Positions 7,409 through 16,361 of a stretch of 64,000 bases of DNA are shown piece by piece; the stretch's first letter is position 1, and each line of letters opens with the position of its first letter. The position numbers and the translations under genes were made by a program. The notes under the pieces were generated by a model, which had not been told where the DNA came from, did no database searches, and saw only the letters and a program-made list of their open reading frames with translations. Source of the stretch: Vibrio sp. J1-1 (GTDB taxonomy: Bacteria > Pseudomonadota > Gammaproteobacteria > Enterobacterales > Vibrionaceae); assembly GCF_021728395.1 (NCBI RefSeq), contig NZ_JAKKCM010000003.1:62001-126000 (forward strand), in the 5' to 3' direction.

Positions 7409-9598
7409 TTAAATGCGTGAAGCCGATGCGTATCGCGTTAGTAAATCAGGCACATCAAGAATCAATGCGATGTGACCATCACTGGTGATCGTAGCTCCCG
7501 CCATACCCGGTGTACCTTGCAATAATTTATCCAGAGGTTTGATCACCACTTCTTCTTGTCCAATCAGCGTATCGACAACAAAACCAACTCGTTGGCTGCC
7601 TATCTGAACGATGACAACATGACCATGACCAGTACGTTCCTGAACTCGTGGAGACTTTGCCGTCAGCCAGTTTTGCAAATAGAACAATGGGATAGATTTA
7701 TCACGGACAATAATCGTGAGCTGACCATCGACGACGTTCGTACGGCTTAAATCTAAGTGGAAGATTTCATTTACAGACGCCAAAGGTAATGCGAACGGAT
7801 GACCACCGACGCCAACCATCAGCGTTGGTAAGATCGCCAGCGTAAGCGGAACTTTGATGGTAATCTTGGTGCCTTTGCCAAGCTCAGAATCAATATCGAT
7901 TGAACCATTGAGAGTATTGATGGCTGTTTTCACTACATCCATACCAACGCCTCGACCTGAGATATCAGAGATCTTTTCTTTACTAGAGAAACCAGGAGCA
8001 AAGATTAAGTTGAAACACTCTTTATCGGTCAAACGAGCAGCGGCATCTTCATCCATCATGCCACGTTTAACAGCGATACCACGAAGTTTGTTCGGGTCCA
8101 TGCCGCCACCGTCATCGACGATCGCCAGTTCAATATGATCTCCTTCCTGAGACGCAGAAAGGATCACTTTACCAGTACGTGATTTACCCGCGTTTACTCG
8201 CTCATCTGGCATTTCAATGCCATGGTCTACCGAGTTACGTACCAAGTGGATCAATGGATCGGCCAAAGCTTCAACCAAGTTTTTATCCAGATCCGTCTCT
8301 TCGCCACGCATTTCCAGCACGATGTCTTTATTCAGGTTACGCGCCAAATCGCGAACAACACGCGGGAATCGGCCAAACACTTTTTTGATTGGTTGCATGC
8401 GCGTTTTCATTACCGCACCTTGCAGATCGGCCGTCACAACGTCTAAATTCGCGACGGCTTTCGACATTTCTTCATCGTTGCTGTTAAGTCCAAGACTTAA
8501 TAGGCGGTTACGGACCAATACCAGCTCACCCACCATGTTCATAATGGTATCAAGCGTTGAGGTATCCACGCGCACTGTCGCGTCTGCTTGTGGTTTCTTG
8601 ACCACAGGTGCCGAGGCTTTGGCTTCTTCCTTCACCGCGACTGGTTTGGCAACTGGCTGTGGTGTCGGTGTTGTTGGTTCCTTTGGCACTTCGGGCACTA
8701 CATTGGCAGAAGCCGGCTTTGTCGCCATATCGAGCTCGTCAACCGATGGTCCTTTGCCCGTACCATGCAGTTCATCCAGAAGTTTCTCGAACTCTTCATC
8801 CGTCATCAGATCGCTGTCATTATCTGTTGATGGTAAAGAGCTGACTGGAGCAACGGGTTCTGGAGATTCTGGTGGTTCAACTGGCGCAGAAGTCGACGAC
8901 GATGGGCTTTTGCCGATACCATGAAGTTCATCCAGAAGACGTTCAAATTCGTCGTCGGTTATATCACTGCTATCACTGACAGAAGCGTTTGCTTGCGTTG
9001 GTTTACAAGGTTCCGATTTAGAGAGGCCCGGTGCGCTGCCTTTACCATGCAATTCATCCAACAGCTTTTCAAATTCGTCTTGAGTAATTTCGTCTACAGA
9101 ACCAATACTTGAAGCAACCGTCGGTACTGCAGGCTCTTGTTCTGTAACGACTGGCTCTGAAGGAGTCACCGTATCTTCAACCCCACTTGCCACTGCCGCG
9201 TCTTCTGATTCAGGCTTACACAAGCGGTGTAGCTCTGCGAGGAGTGTAGGTTCTGCGGCTTCTGGAACTTCGCGTGCTTGTACAGCCTGGAATTGGGTGT
9301 TGACCGTATCCAACGCTTTAAGCATGGTGTCCATCAAGCTTGGGGTGACTGAGCGTTGACCATTGCGCAATACGTCAAACACGTTCTCCGCACCATGGCA
9401 CGTATCCACTAGCTCAGCTAATGAAAGGAAGCCAGCGCCTCCTTTTACAGTGTGGAACCCGCGGAAAATAGCATTGAGTAAGTCTTTGTCTTCTGGGTTG
9501 TTTTCCAGTTCGACTAATTGCTCGGAAAGCAGCTCTAGAATTTCGCCCGCTTCAATGAGAAAGTCGTGCAAAATATCTTCGTCTAAATCGTAGCTCAT
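7409..9598 (-). CDS. cheA: Chemotaxis histidine kinase CheA
   Basis: Kinase that phosphorylates CheY and CheB in response to receptor state. The 729 residues contain the P1 HPt domain with His49 (FRGFHTVKGGAGF), then a long linker at about 130-340. After that come the dimerisation domain P3 (TSTLDTIMNMVGELV), the ATPase P4 (LVRNSVDHGIE, GRGVGMDVV) and the CheW-like P5. The linker is unusual: a 17-residue acidic motif, (I/M)T-x-(D/E)EFE(K/R)LLDELHG-x-G, occurs three times at about residues 171-187, 213-229 and 265-281. In Vibrio the CheA linker region holds the segment that ParP recognises. No P2 domain is obvious to me. Confidence 0.97.
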   Translation of the reverse strand: MSYDLDEDILHDFLIEAGEILELLSEQLVELENNPEDKDLLNAIFRGFHTVKGGAGFLSLAELVDTCHGAENVFDVLRNGQRSVTPSLMDTMLKALDTVNTQFQAVQAREVPEAAEPTLLAELHRLCKPESEDAAVASGVEDTVTPSEPVVTEQEPAVPTVASSIGSVDEITQDEFEKLLDELHGKGSAPGLSKSEPCKPTQANASVSDSSDITDDEFERLLDELHGIGKSPSSSTSAPVEPPESPEPVAPVSSLPSTDNDSDLMTDEEFEKLLDELHGTGKGPSVDELDMATKPASANVVPEVPKEPTTPTPQPVAKPVAVKEEAKASAPVVKKPQADATVRVDTSTLDTIMNMVGELVLVRNRLLSLGLNSNDEEMSKAVANLDVVTADLQGAVMKTRMQPIKKVFGRFPRVVRDLARNLNKDIVLEMRGEETDLDKNLVEALADPLIHLVRNSVDHGIEMPDERVNAGKSRTGKVILSASQEGDHIELAIVDDGGGMDPNKLRGIAVKRGMMDEDAAARLTDKECFNLIFAPGFSSKEKISDISGRGVGMDVVKTAINTLNGSIDIDSELGKGTKITIKVPLTLAILPTLMVGVGGHPFALPLASVNEIFHLDLSRTNVVDGQLTIIVRDKSIPLFYLQNWLTAKSPRVQERTGHGHVVIVQIGSQRVGFVVDTLIGQEEVVIKPLDKLLQGTPGMAGATITSDGHIALILDVPDLLTRYASASRI
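8756..9088 (-). repeat. Three coding copies of a 17-residue motif in the CheA linker
   Basis: The stretch encodes ITQDEFEKLLDELHGKG, ITDDEFERLLDELHGIG and MTDEEFEKLLDELHGTG, spaced 42 and 52 residues apart and separated by Pro/Ser/Thr-rich linkers. The core EFE(K/R)LLDELHG is invariant. The pattern is that of a short linear binding motif in a disordered linker rather than a folded repeat domain. Confidence 0.95.
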
Positions 9599-9607
9599 AC
9601 GTTACCT

Positions 9608-10348
9608 TTAAAATCCAAGACTGGACAACAAGTCATCGACTTCGTCCTGCGATGAAACCGCATCTTCTCTCAGTTCAGGATGAAGAATTGGGCCCTCGGC
9701 TTCACTTGATGGTTTACTCTTTTTATCTGCCGGTTGTTCTAAAACTTGAGCCTGTTCTTCTGGTTTGTTGCCAGAGAAAACGGTAAGAATTTCCACTAAG
9801 CGGCCTTCAACTTCATTCACCAACGTGATTACACGGCGAATGATTTGGCCCGTTAAGTCTTGGAAATCTTGCGCCATGAGAATTTCGGTCAATTGACCGC
9901 GCAGTTCAGTACTGTCGCCTTCTACCTGAACCAACAGCTTGTCGATACGATGGCAAAGTGCTTTGAATTCACTTAACTCAATACGACCACGCATCAGTTC
10001 ATTCCATTGAGGACGGACTTGCAGAAGGCCTTCATGCAAGTTATCTGCGATAGGAAAGCAGTAATCGACTGCATCCATCGTCTTGTTCGCTGCCAGCTCT
10101 GTTTTCTCAATCACATAGTTAAGACGATCCCGTGCATCCGGAATTTCATCTTGAGCGATTTCAGTCATGCGTTGATCGAAGTTGAACTGCTTGAGTGAAT
10201 CGTGAAGATCGCGAGTTAACGCTCCAATTTCTTGAAGCATTGGATTCTCAACGCCTTCATATAACGAGGAAACGAGCATATTGGCTTGCTCTTGTTGCCC
10301 GTTCTCTAGCATTTGAACGAGCGACTTCGCCTGCTCTAGTGAGATCAT
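9608..10348 (-). CDS. cheZ: CheY-P phosphatase CheZ
   Basis: CheZ dephosphorylates CheY-P and so ends the turning signal. The 246 residues are mostly helical. The active-site segment ILMAQDFQDLTGQIIRRV at about residues 155-172 carries the catalytic Gln in QDFQDLTGQ. The C-terminus ends DEVDDLLSSLGF, the expected CheY-binding peptide. It lies between cheY and cheA; a 115-base gap with an inverted repeat separates it from cheY. Confidence 0.96.
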   Translation of the reverse strand: MISLEQAKSLVQMLENGQQEQANMLVSSLYEGVENPMLQEIGALTRDLHDSLKQFNFDQRMTEIAQDEIPDARDRLNYVIEKTELAANKTMDAVDYCFPIADNLHEGLLQVRPQWNELMRGRIELSEFKALCHRIDKLLVQVEGDSTELRGQLTEILMAQDFQDLTGQIIRRVITLVNEVEGRLVEILTVFSGNKPEEQAQVLEQPADKKSKPSSEAEGPILHPELREDAVSSQDEVDDLLSSLGF

Positions 10349-10401
10349 TCTGAATAGACCTTTTACGTTTAGTTCTTCTTATTGCTTTGGGGAAACACGA
10401 A

Positions 10402-10444
10402 TCGAGTCATTGTTGAGGTTTTTTATTTGGTATTAATGACTCGA
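10402..10444 (-). repeat. 10-bp inverted repeat in the cheY-cheZ gap
   Basis: TCGAGTCATT at 10402-10411 and its exact complement AATGACTCGA at 10435-10444 flank a 23-base loop. In the minus-strand transcript this would form a long-looped hairpin between cheY and cheZ. It lacks a T run just after the stem, so it may be a processing or partial attenuation site rather than a terminator. Confidence 0.55.
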
Positions 10445-10463
10445 CTAACAAAGAATAAGCGAG

Positions 10464-10856
10464 TTATAAACGCTCGAAAATTTTCTCTAGCTTTTCTTTT
10501 AATGTTGCAGCGGTAAATGGCTTAACAATGTAACCATTAACACCAGCTTGAGCAGCTTCGATGATCTGCTCGCGTTTCGCTTCAGCTGTAATCATTAGAA
10601 CCGGAAGGTGCTTTAGCTCACCATCCGCGCGGATATGTCTCAGCAAATCGATACCTTGCATACCTGGCATATTCCAGTCAGTTACCACAAAATCGAAGTC
10701 ACCTTTTTTCAGCATTGGTAATGCAGTTAAACCGTCGTCCGCTTCTTGAGTGTTATTAAAACCCAAGTCTCGAAGCAGGTTTTTAACAATACGGCGCATT
10801 GTTGAGAAGTCATCAACAATAAGGATCTTCATGTTTTTATTCAAAATTGCCTCCAC
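10464..10856 (-). CDS. cheY: Chemotaxis response regulator CheY
   Basis: Single-domain receiver that, when phosphorylated, binds FliM/FliN at the motor switch to change rotation. The 130 residues hold the acidic pocket at VDDFS, the phospho-acceptor Asp60 (VVTDWNMPG), the conserved Thr in MITAEAK and Lys in YIVKPFT. The N-terminal extension MEAILNKN is, from memory, shared by Vibrio CheY. It sits 22 bases downstream of fliA, so it is probably cotranscribed with the flhA-flhF-flhG-fliA genes. Confidence 0.97.
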   Translation of the reverse strand: MEAILNKNMKILIVDDFSTMRRIVKNLLRDLGFNNTQEADDGLTALPMLKKGDFDFVVTDWNMPGMQGIDLLRHIRADGELKHLPVLMITAEAKREQIIEAAQAGVNGYIVKPFTAATLKEKLEKIFERL

Positions 10857-10878
10857 TGAATCATAAAGTCAGTGTTTT

Positions 10879-11613
10879 CTAATGATTTTGTGTCCACGCA
10901 CTCAGCTTGGTGCGTAAACGTTGCATCGATTGACTCAGAATTTGACTTACGCGAGATTCGCTTACGCCCAATACATCGCCAATTTCTTTTAAATTAAGTT
11001 CTTCGTCATAATAAAGCGAAAGTACCAACGCTTCACGCTCTGGAAGCTGTTTTATTGATTCAATCAGTGCTTTACGAAAAGATTCATCAGCCACGCCTTT
11101 AAATGGGTTGCTGTTATCACTTTCATCAGACGGTGAAATCACATCATCTGAAACACCTAAATCCTCAATACCGACTAACTTTGAGCAGTTTATATCAGTT
11201 AGTGCACTATGATATTGATCCAGTGTCATTTCGAGATGTGCCGCCACTTCAGAGTCTGTCGGATCACGGTTGAGAATACCTTCGAGCTCTGCAATCGCTT
11301 GATTGATTTCACGATTATTTTTATGAACCGAACGCGGTACCCAATCACCTTTGCGCATGTCGTCTAACATTGCGCCACGAATACGGATACCAGCATAGGT
11401 TTCAAAACTCGCACCTTTAGTGCCGTCATAATTCTGCTGAGCTTCGATAAGGCCGATCATGCCGGCCTGGATTAAATCCTCTACCTGAACACTCGGCGGT
11501 AAGCGGCCTAGAAGGTGATGAGCAATACGCTTAACCAACACAGAATAACGTTCTATGAACGCCTGTTGACTGTTTACTTTCCCGCGTTGATCGTAGGTTA
11601 CTGCATTATTCAC
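10879..11613 (-). CDS. fliA: Flagellar sigma factor FliA (sigma-28)
   Basis: Sigma factor for late flagellar genes such as flagellins. The 244 residues show region 2 (ERYSVLVKRIAHHLLGRLPPSVQVEDLIQAGMIGLIEA) and region 4 (EREALVLSLYYDEELNLKEIGDVLGVSESRVSQI). I choose the GTG start giving V/M-NNAVTYDQRGKVNSQQAF: a GAGG site lies 9 bases upstream and the length then fits the family. A GTG eight codons earlier would lie inside flhG without such a site. It overlaps the flhG stop by 8 bases. Three sigma-28 promoters in this window are likely targets. Confidence 0.95.
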   Translation of the reverse strand: MNNAVTYDQRGKVNSQQAFIERYSVLVKRIAHHLLGRLPPSVQVEDLIQAGMIGLIEAQQNYDGTKGASFETYAGIRIRGAMLDDMRKGDWVPRSVHKNNREINQAIAELEGILNRDPTDSEVAAHLEMTLDQYHSALTDINCSKLVGIEDLGVSDDVISPSDESDNSNPFKGVADESFRKALIESIKQLPEREALVLSLYYDEELNLKEIGDVLGVSESRVSQILSQSMQRLRTKLSAWTQNH

Positions 11614-12493
11614 CAAATGGGTCCTCTGTGAATTCACTACGATTTAGCAACCTTTCGACAAAAAATTCCAAGTGTCCACTTGGCGTTTTTGGTATTGGCC
11701 ACGTTAATGCTTTATTCGCTAAAGAACTGATCGCTAAAGCAGCAGGAGAGCGTGGGAACGCATCTACGACAATTTTCTGGCGTTTAACTGCCTGACGTAC
11801 TTTATCATCTAAAGGAATACAGGCGACGAGCTCAAGGCTTACATTCAAGAATCGTTCTGTGACAAGTGTCAGTTTTGCAAACAGTTCTCGCCCCTCGCGA
11901 TAGCTTCGAACCATATTCGCGACTATTTTGAAGCGTTGAACCTGATGCTCTTTACTCAGCAGTTTGATTAATGCGTATGCATCAGTGATAGACGTCGGTT
12001 CATCACACACAACGACAACCACATCTTGGGCTGCTCGCGAGAAACTGATAACCATGTCTGAGATACCTGCGGCGGTATCAACCAGTAGGACATCCATTTC
12101 ATCTTCGAGACTGCCAAATGCACGAATAAGCCCGGCATGCTGTGAATGAGAAAGCTCAGTCATGCTCTGTGAGCCAGATGTTGCCGGAATTATCTTAATC
12201 CCATAAGGTCCTTCCACAATCGCATCTTTTAGCTCGCATTCCCCGGCTAGGACATGTCCTAAGTTTCGCTTTGCACGAATACCGAGCATTACATCAACAT
12301 TAGCCAGACCTAAGTCAGCGTCAAGAACCATTACCTTCTTGCCTTGACGAGCCATAGAGATCGCCAAACCCAGTGTTACGTTTGATTTACCCACACCACC
12401 TTTACCACCAGTAACAGCAATTACTTTGGTTAATGATGGCTGTGTTAAGCGACGGAGGCCGCTTGCTTGATCGTGTATCATATTCTCAGTCAT
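11606..12493 (-). CDS. flhG: MinD-like ATPase FlhG (FleN), flagellar number regulator
   Basis: FlhG limits the number of polar flagella and restrains the master regulator FlrA. The 295 residues belong to the MinD/ParA family: deviant Walker A GGKGGVGKSNVT (Lys31, Lys36), switch segment LDADLGLANVDVMLG, and Walker B VLLVDTAAG. A short N-terminal extension (MIHDQASGLRRL) matches the FlhF-contacting segment of the family. It lies 14 bases downstream of flhF. Confidence 0.96.
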   Translation of the reverse strand: MTENMIHDQASGLRRLTQPSLTKVIAVTGGKGGVGKSNVTLGLAISMARQGKKVMVLDADLGLANVDVMLGIRAKRNLGHVLAGECELKDAIVEGPYGIKIIPATSGSQSMTELSHSQHAGLIRAFGSLEDEMDVLLVDTAAGISDMVISFSRAAQDVVVVVCDEPTSITDAYALIKLLSKEHQVQRFKIVANMVRSYREGRELFAKLTLVTERFLNVSLELVACIPLDDKVRQAVKRQKIVVDAFPRSPAALAISSLANKALTWPIPKTPSGHLEFFVERLLNRSEFTEDPFGE

Positions 12494-12507
12494 AGTAATC
12501 CGTCGCC

Positions 12508-14028
12508 CTAGAGTCCTTCACTTTCACTGTTCCAAAAGTGAGGTTCGTTCTCTATCGACTTCTCTAACAGTTCATTTGCTTTCGCAAGCATGTATTTTGG
12601 TTGTGCTATCACAATGTCTTCTGGTACGCGCTGACCGTTAGCAATGTAAGCCACTGGCAATGCATTTTGGATCACTACACTGATGAACTCCCCTAAACTC
12701 AAGGATTCATCAAGTTTAGTCATTATACATCCTGACAAAGGAATGCGTCGGAAGTGATCCAGCGTTTCTTGCAGAACGCGGCGTTGTGCGGTAGCTGGCA
12801 AAACAAGGTAGCTGTGAATCACTTCGCCGCTTTCTTGCATCAGGGTATCGAGTTGCTCAGTCAGCCTCACATCTCGTTGCCCCATCCCTGCCGTATCAAC
12901 CAAAATCAATCTTCTGTTTCGTAGCTGATATATTACATCGGCTAACTCCTTAGAATCTTTAGCAACTCTTACGGGACAACCCATAATTCTTCCATAAATA
13001 GAGAGCTGCTCATGTGCGCCGATACGATAAGTATCTGTTGTAACCAGTGCCACATTGTCGGCACCATATTCCATTGCAGCCCTAGCCGCCAGCTTTGCTA
13101 CGGTTGTCGTTTTGCCGACGCCCGTTGGCCCGAGCAATGCAACCACACCGCCGCGCTTTAAAATATCTTGCTTTGGAATATGGATTTGATCTGCTACGAG
13201 TGAAAGTAGTGCCTTCCATGCTCGAGCAGGTTTGGTATCTTCTGGGATATAACAAGCCATTTGATCCGCTAATTCAGGAGACACGCCCATCCGCTCTAAT
13301 CGTTTGATTAGCATGGCTCTTAACGGCTCACGGCGCTCTACTTCCTGCCACATTAAACCAGAAACCTGATGCTCCAACAGACGTCGAATTGATGTCATCT
13401 CTTCGCGCATATTTTCCAGTTCCGTCGGTGAGTCATCACGGGCATCAGAGGGCCTGCGACGATCGTAGCGTGTTGGGTCTAGTTTTGGCTTTGGCGGTTC
13501 AAAACGATCATCTTGAGCGATCAGCTTCGCTAAGGGTGAGTCTGGCTGATAAGGCACAGGCCTCTCTTTACTGTATTCATCACGTTGCTTGTTTTGGCGC
13601 TTTAGCAGTGCTGACAGCGAGTCTTCATTTTCAGCAACATACTCATCAGAGTCCTCTTTGCCACCACTGTAATGCTTAAGCATGCTCGCAAAACGCTGCG
13701 TCATTGAGCCTGATTTTTCGTGAGAATCGGTTTTATTACTACGCAGGCTTATTTTATCTTCTTCTAAGCTACGCTCCTGAAAACGCTCAGCCGTTGAAGA
13801 AGACATTTGACGATGTTCGTTGTAACGATTAGGTAGAGAGGTAGCGCGATTCTGTTGCGCAGAAGCCTGTGGTGAAGACGAGTTTGATTCGCTATCGATG
13901 GCTGCCACGATAGCTACCCCGCCAGCCACTTTCTTATTCGACATGATTACCGCTTCCGCACCCAACTCCTCTTTTACTTGGAGCAGCGCTGTTCGCATGT
14001 CTTTGGCAAAAAATCGCTTTATTTTCAA
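12508..14028 (-). CDS. flhF: SRP-type GTPase FlhF, polar flagellum placement
   Basis: FlhF is a signal-recognition-type GTPase that marks the pole where the flagellum is built. The 506 residues have a short basic B domain at the start (MKIKRFFAKDMRTALLQVKEELG), a long charged, probably disordered region (about 45-210), an N domain, and the GTPase G domain. P-loop: GPTGVGKTTTVAK from about residue 300. Later motifs are TTDTYRIGAHEQL, DTAGMGQRD and TKLDE. It is 29 bases downstream of flhA and upstream of its antagonist flhG. Confidence 0.96.
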   Translation of the reverse strand: MKIKRFFAKDMRTALLQVKEELGAEAVIMSNKKVAGGVAIVAAIDSESNSSSPQASAQQNRATSLPNRYNEHRQMSSSTAERFQERSLEEDKISLRSNKTDSHEKSGSMTQRFASMLKHYSGGKEDSDEYVAENEDSLSALLKRQNKQRDEYSKERPVPYQPDSPLAKLIAQDDRFEPPKPKLDPTRYDRRRPSDARDDSPTELENMREEMTSIRRLLEHQVSGLMWQEVERREPLRAMLIKRLERMGVSPELADQMACYIPEDTKPARAWKALLSLVADQIHIPKQDILKRGGVVALLGPTGVGKTTTVAKLAARAAMEYGADNVALVTTDTYRIGAHEQLSIYGRIMGCPVRVAKDSKELADVIYQLRNRRLILVDTAGMGQRDVRLTEQLDTLMQESGEVIHSYLVLPATAQRRVLQETLDHFRRIPLSGCIMTKLDESLSLGEFISVVIQNALPVAYIANGQRVPEDIVIAQPKYMLAKANELLEKSIENEPHFWNSESEGL

Positions 14029-14057
14029 ACTATCAATCCATTAAAAAGGCGTGAGAA

Positions 14058-16157
14058 TCAGTTACCCACGGCTTGCACAATTCTGATCTGTTTCTCATCC
14101 GGTATTTCCTGATAGGACAGAACCCGGAGATTAGGGATTGTGTTCTTCACAAATTTAGCCAACGTCGATCGCAGAACGCCAGAAGTTAGCAGAACAGAAG
14201 GTTCACCTTTCAATTCTTGTTCTTGCGTTGCCTGACTCAGTGAAGACTGCAGTCGTTCGGCAAGCCCAGGTTCAATACCTGCGGATTCGCCGCCTGATGC
14301 CTGCATTGTCTGATGCAATATCTGTTCCAGCTCAGGAATCAGAGTGATTACTGGCAACTCAGGCTCTATACCATTGATTTCCTGAACAATTAGACGTTTT
14401 AGACTGATACGAACGGCCGCCGTTAAAATGTCAGGTTCTTGACTCTTACTGGAGTACTCCGCCAAGGTTTGCACGATGGTACGGATATCACGAATTGGAA
14501 TCGCTTCATTAAGCAGGTTTTGCAGCACTTTCACCACCACCCCCAGCGGTAACTGATCTGGTATAAAATTCTCCACCAGCTTAGGTGCACTTCGACCCAA
14601 CATTTCCATCAGGTTCTGAACTTCTTCATGACCAATCAATTGCGACGCATTGTTGGTTAACTGCTGGCTAAGGTGTGTTGCCAAAACCGTGGATGAATCC
14701 ACTACCGTGTAACCTAGTGCCTGAGCATGCTCTCTCTGTTCCTCACGGATCCATACGGCCTCAAGTCCAAATGCCGGATCAATGGTGGCTTCCCCATCAA
14801 TCATGCCGTAAACCTGTCCGGGGTTAATCGCGAGCTCTTGGTCCGGACGAATTTCAGCCTCACCCACCGCAACGCCCATTAAGGTAATACGGTAGCTGTT
14901 CGGGGTCAGTTCCAGGTTGTCTCGAATATGGACCGCCGGAATGAGGAAGCCGAAATCCTGAGATAACTTTTTACGTACTCCTTTGACGCGCTCCAACAGT
15001 TCCCCACCCTGGTCACGGTCAACAAGCGGAATCAAGCGGTAACCCACTTCTAATCCAATAATATCGACAGGTTGAACATCATCCCATGAAAGCTCACGCT
15101 GCGAGGACGGCTCACTGCCCTCCTCGGCTGTCGCTGGTAGAGCAGGCTCTTTGGCTTTCTGTTTTTGACGCTTATCGATCAAATACGCAGCTGTTCCGGC
15201 AACAACAGCCAGACTCAGGAACGCAAAATGTGGCATGCCCGGGACAATCCCCATCACACCGAGGATTGCGGCAGTGATCATGAGCGCTTTCGGGTTATCA
15301 AACATTTGGAAAACCAACTGCTCGCCCATGTCTTCATCAGTATTTTGGCGCGTCACCATCATTGCAGCGGCAATCGACAGTAATAGTGACGGGATCTGTG
15401 CGACAAGGCCGTCACCAATGGTCAACAGCGTGTAGATTTCAATCGCATCACCAAAACCTAAACCGTATTGCGCCATACCGATGGAAAGACCACCGATAAT
15501 ATTGATAAACAGAATCAGGATGCCGGCAATCGCATCACCTTTAACAAACTTAGATGCACCATCCATTGAGCCGTAAAAGTCCGCCTCTTTGGTCACTTCA
15601 AAACGGCGCACGCGCGCTTGTTCCTGATCGATTAGCCCCGCATTTAAGTCAGCATCGATCGCCATCTGCTTGCCCGGTAAGGCATCTAAAGTAAAGCGAG
15701 CGCTTACCTCTGAAATACGACCAGCACCTTTGGTGACCACCATGAAGTTAATGATCATCAAGATAAGGAAAACAACTAAACCAACTGCATAGTTACCGCC
15801 AATCACCACGTTACCAAACGCCTCGATAACGTTACCCGCCGCATCGCCGCCTTCATGACCATGCAGTAATACGACGCGCGTCGACGCGACGTTCAGCGCC
15901 AGACGCAGTAACGTCGCGATTAGCAGGACGGTAGGGAATGCCGCGAAGTCAAGCGGACGCCGAGTGTAAACCGTGACTAATAACACCACCATGGATAGCG
16001 CGATATTGAAGGTGAAAAACATATCAAGCAGGAATGCAGGTATCGGCAACACCACCATTGCAAGGGTGGCCAAGACCATAACAGGTGCGCCGATGGCTGG
16101 CATTTCACGCTGAGGAATTCGTGGCAATTTATCTGCAAATGGCAGGTTTAACTTCAT
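14058..16157 (-). CDS. flhA: Flagellar export gate protein FlhA
   Basis: Major inner-membrane component of the flagellar type III export gate. The 699 residues contain about eight membrane helices in the first 330 residues. A large cytoplasmic domain follows that docks chaperone-substrate complexes. The conserved loop GAGRISEVSARFTLDALPGKQMAIDADLNAG lies between helices. A putative sigma-54 promoter about 106 bases upstream suggests it heads its own transcript with flhF, flhG, fliA and cheY. Confidence 0.97.
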   Translation of the reverse strand: MKLNLPFADKLPRIPQREMPAIGAPVMVLATLAMVVLPIPAFLLDMFFTFNIALSMVVLLVTVYTRRPLDFAAFPTVLLIATLLRLALNVASTRVVLLHGHEGGDAAGNVIEAFGNVVIGGNYAVGLVVFLILMIINFMVVTKGAGRISEVSARFTLDALPGKQMAIDADLNAGLIDQEQARVRRFEVTKEADFYGSMDGASKFVKGDAIAGILILFINIIGGLSIGMAQYGLGFGDAIEIYTLLTIGDGLVAQIPSLLLSIAAAMMVTRQNTDEDMGEQLVFQMFDNPKALMITAAILGVMGIVPGMPHFAFLSLAVVAGTAAYLIDKRQKQKAKEPALPATAEEGSEPSSQRELSWDDVQPVDIIGLEVGYRLIPLVDRDQGGELLERVKGVRKKLSQDFGFLIPAVHIRDNLELTPNSYRITLMGVAVGEAEIRPDQELAINPGQVYGMIDGEATIDPAFGLEAVWIREEQREHAQALGYTVVDSSTVLATHLSQQLTNNASQLIGHEEVQNLMEMLGRSAPKLVENFIPDQLPLGVVVKVLQNLLNEAIPIRDIRTIVQTLAEYSSKSQEPDILTAAVRISLKRLIVQEINGIEPELPVITLIPELEQILHQTMQASGGESAGIEPGLAERLQSSLSQATQEQELKGEPSVLLTSGVLRSTLAKFVKNTIPNLRVLSYQEIPDEKQIRIVQAVGN

Positions 16158-16262
16158 ACTGCAAAGTATCTCAATCGAGTGAAAGCATCGCTTTGGTAAC
16201 CAAGTTATGCGCGACGGCTTCGGCCTAAAAGTTTAGGTATTGTTGATAGTTACCTCATTCTT

Positions 16263-16278
16263 AGCAATCTGCGTACCA
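16263..16278 (-). promoter_or_regulatory. Sigma-54 promoter of flhA
   Basis: The minus strand reads TGGTACGCAGATTGCT, with the invariant GG-N10-GC spacing and TTGCT at -12. Transcription would start near 16252, leaving a leader of about 95 bases before flhA. FlrA- or FlrC-dependent use is inferred from known Vibrio regulation. Confidence 0.85.
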
Positions 16279-16361
16279 TGATTTACGCCAAAATAATGAC
16301 TAAAGGCTCAACAGGTCACAAATCGTTGAATCAAAAACTTTTATTTGACGTGCCACTAAGT

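Noticed and set aside
8217-8924. Long plus-strand open frame (235 codons) inside cheA
   Set aside because: It is the antisense shadow of cheA codons, low in complexity (S/T-rich), and has no homology I recognise. The cheA frame is certain.
16347-16353. TGGCACG as a second flhA sigma-54 promoter
   Set aside because: There is no GC at the -12 position (GG-N10-GC fails), whereas the site at 16263-16278 is complete.
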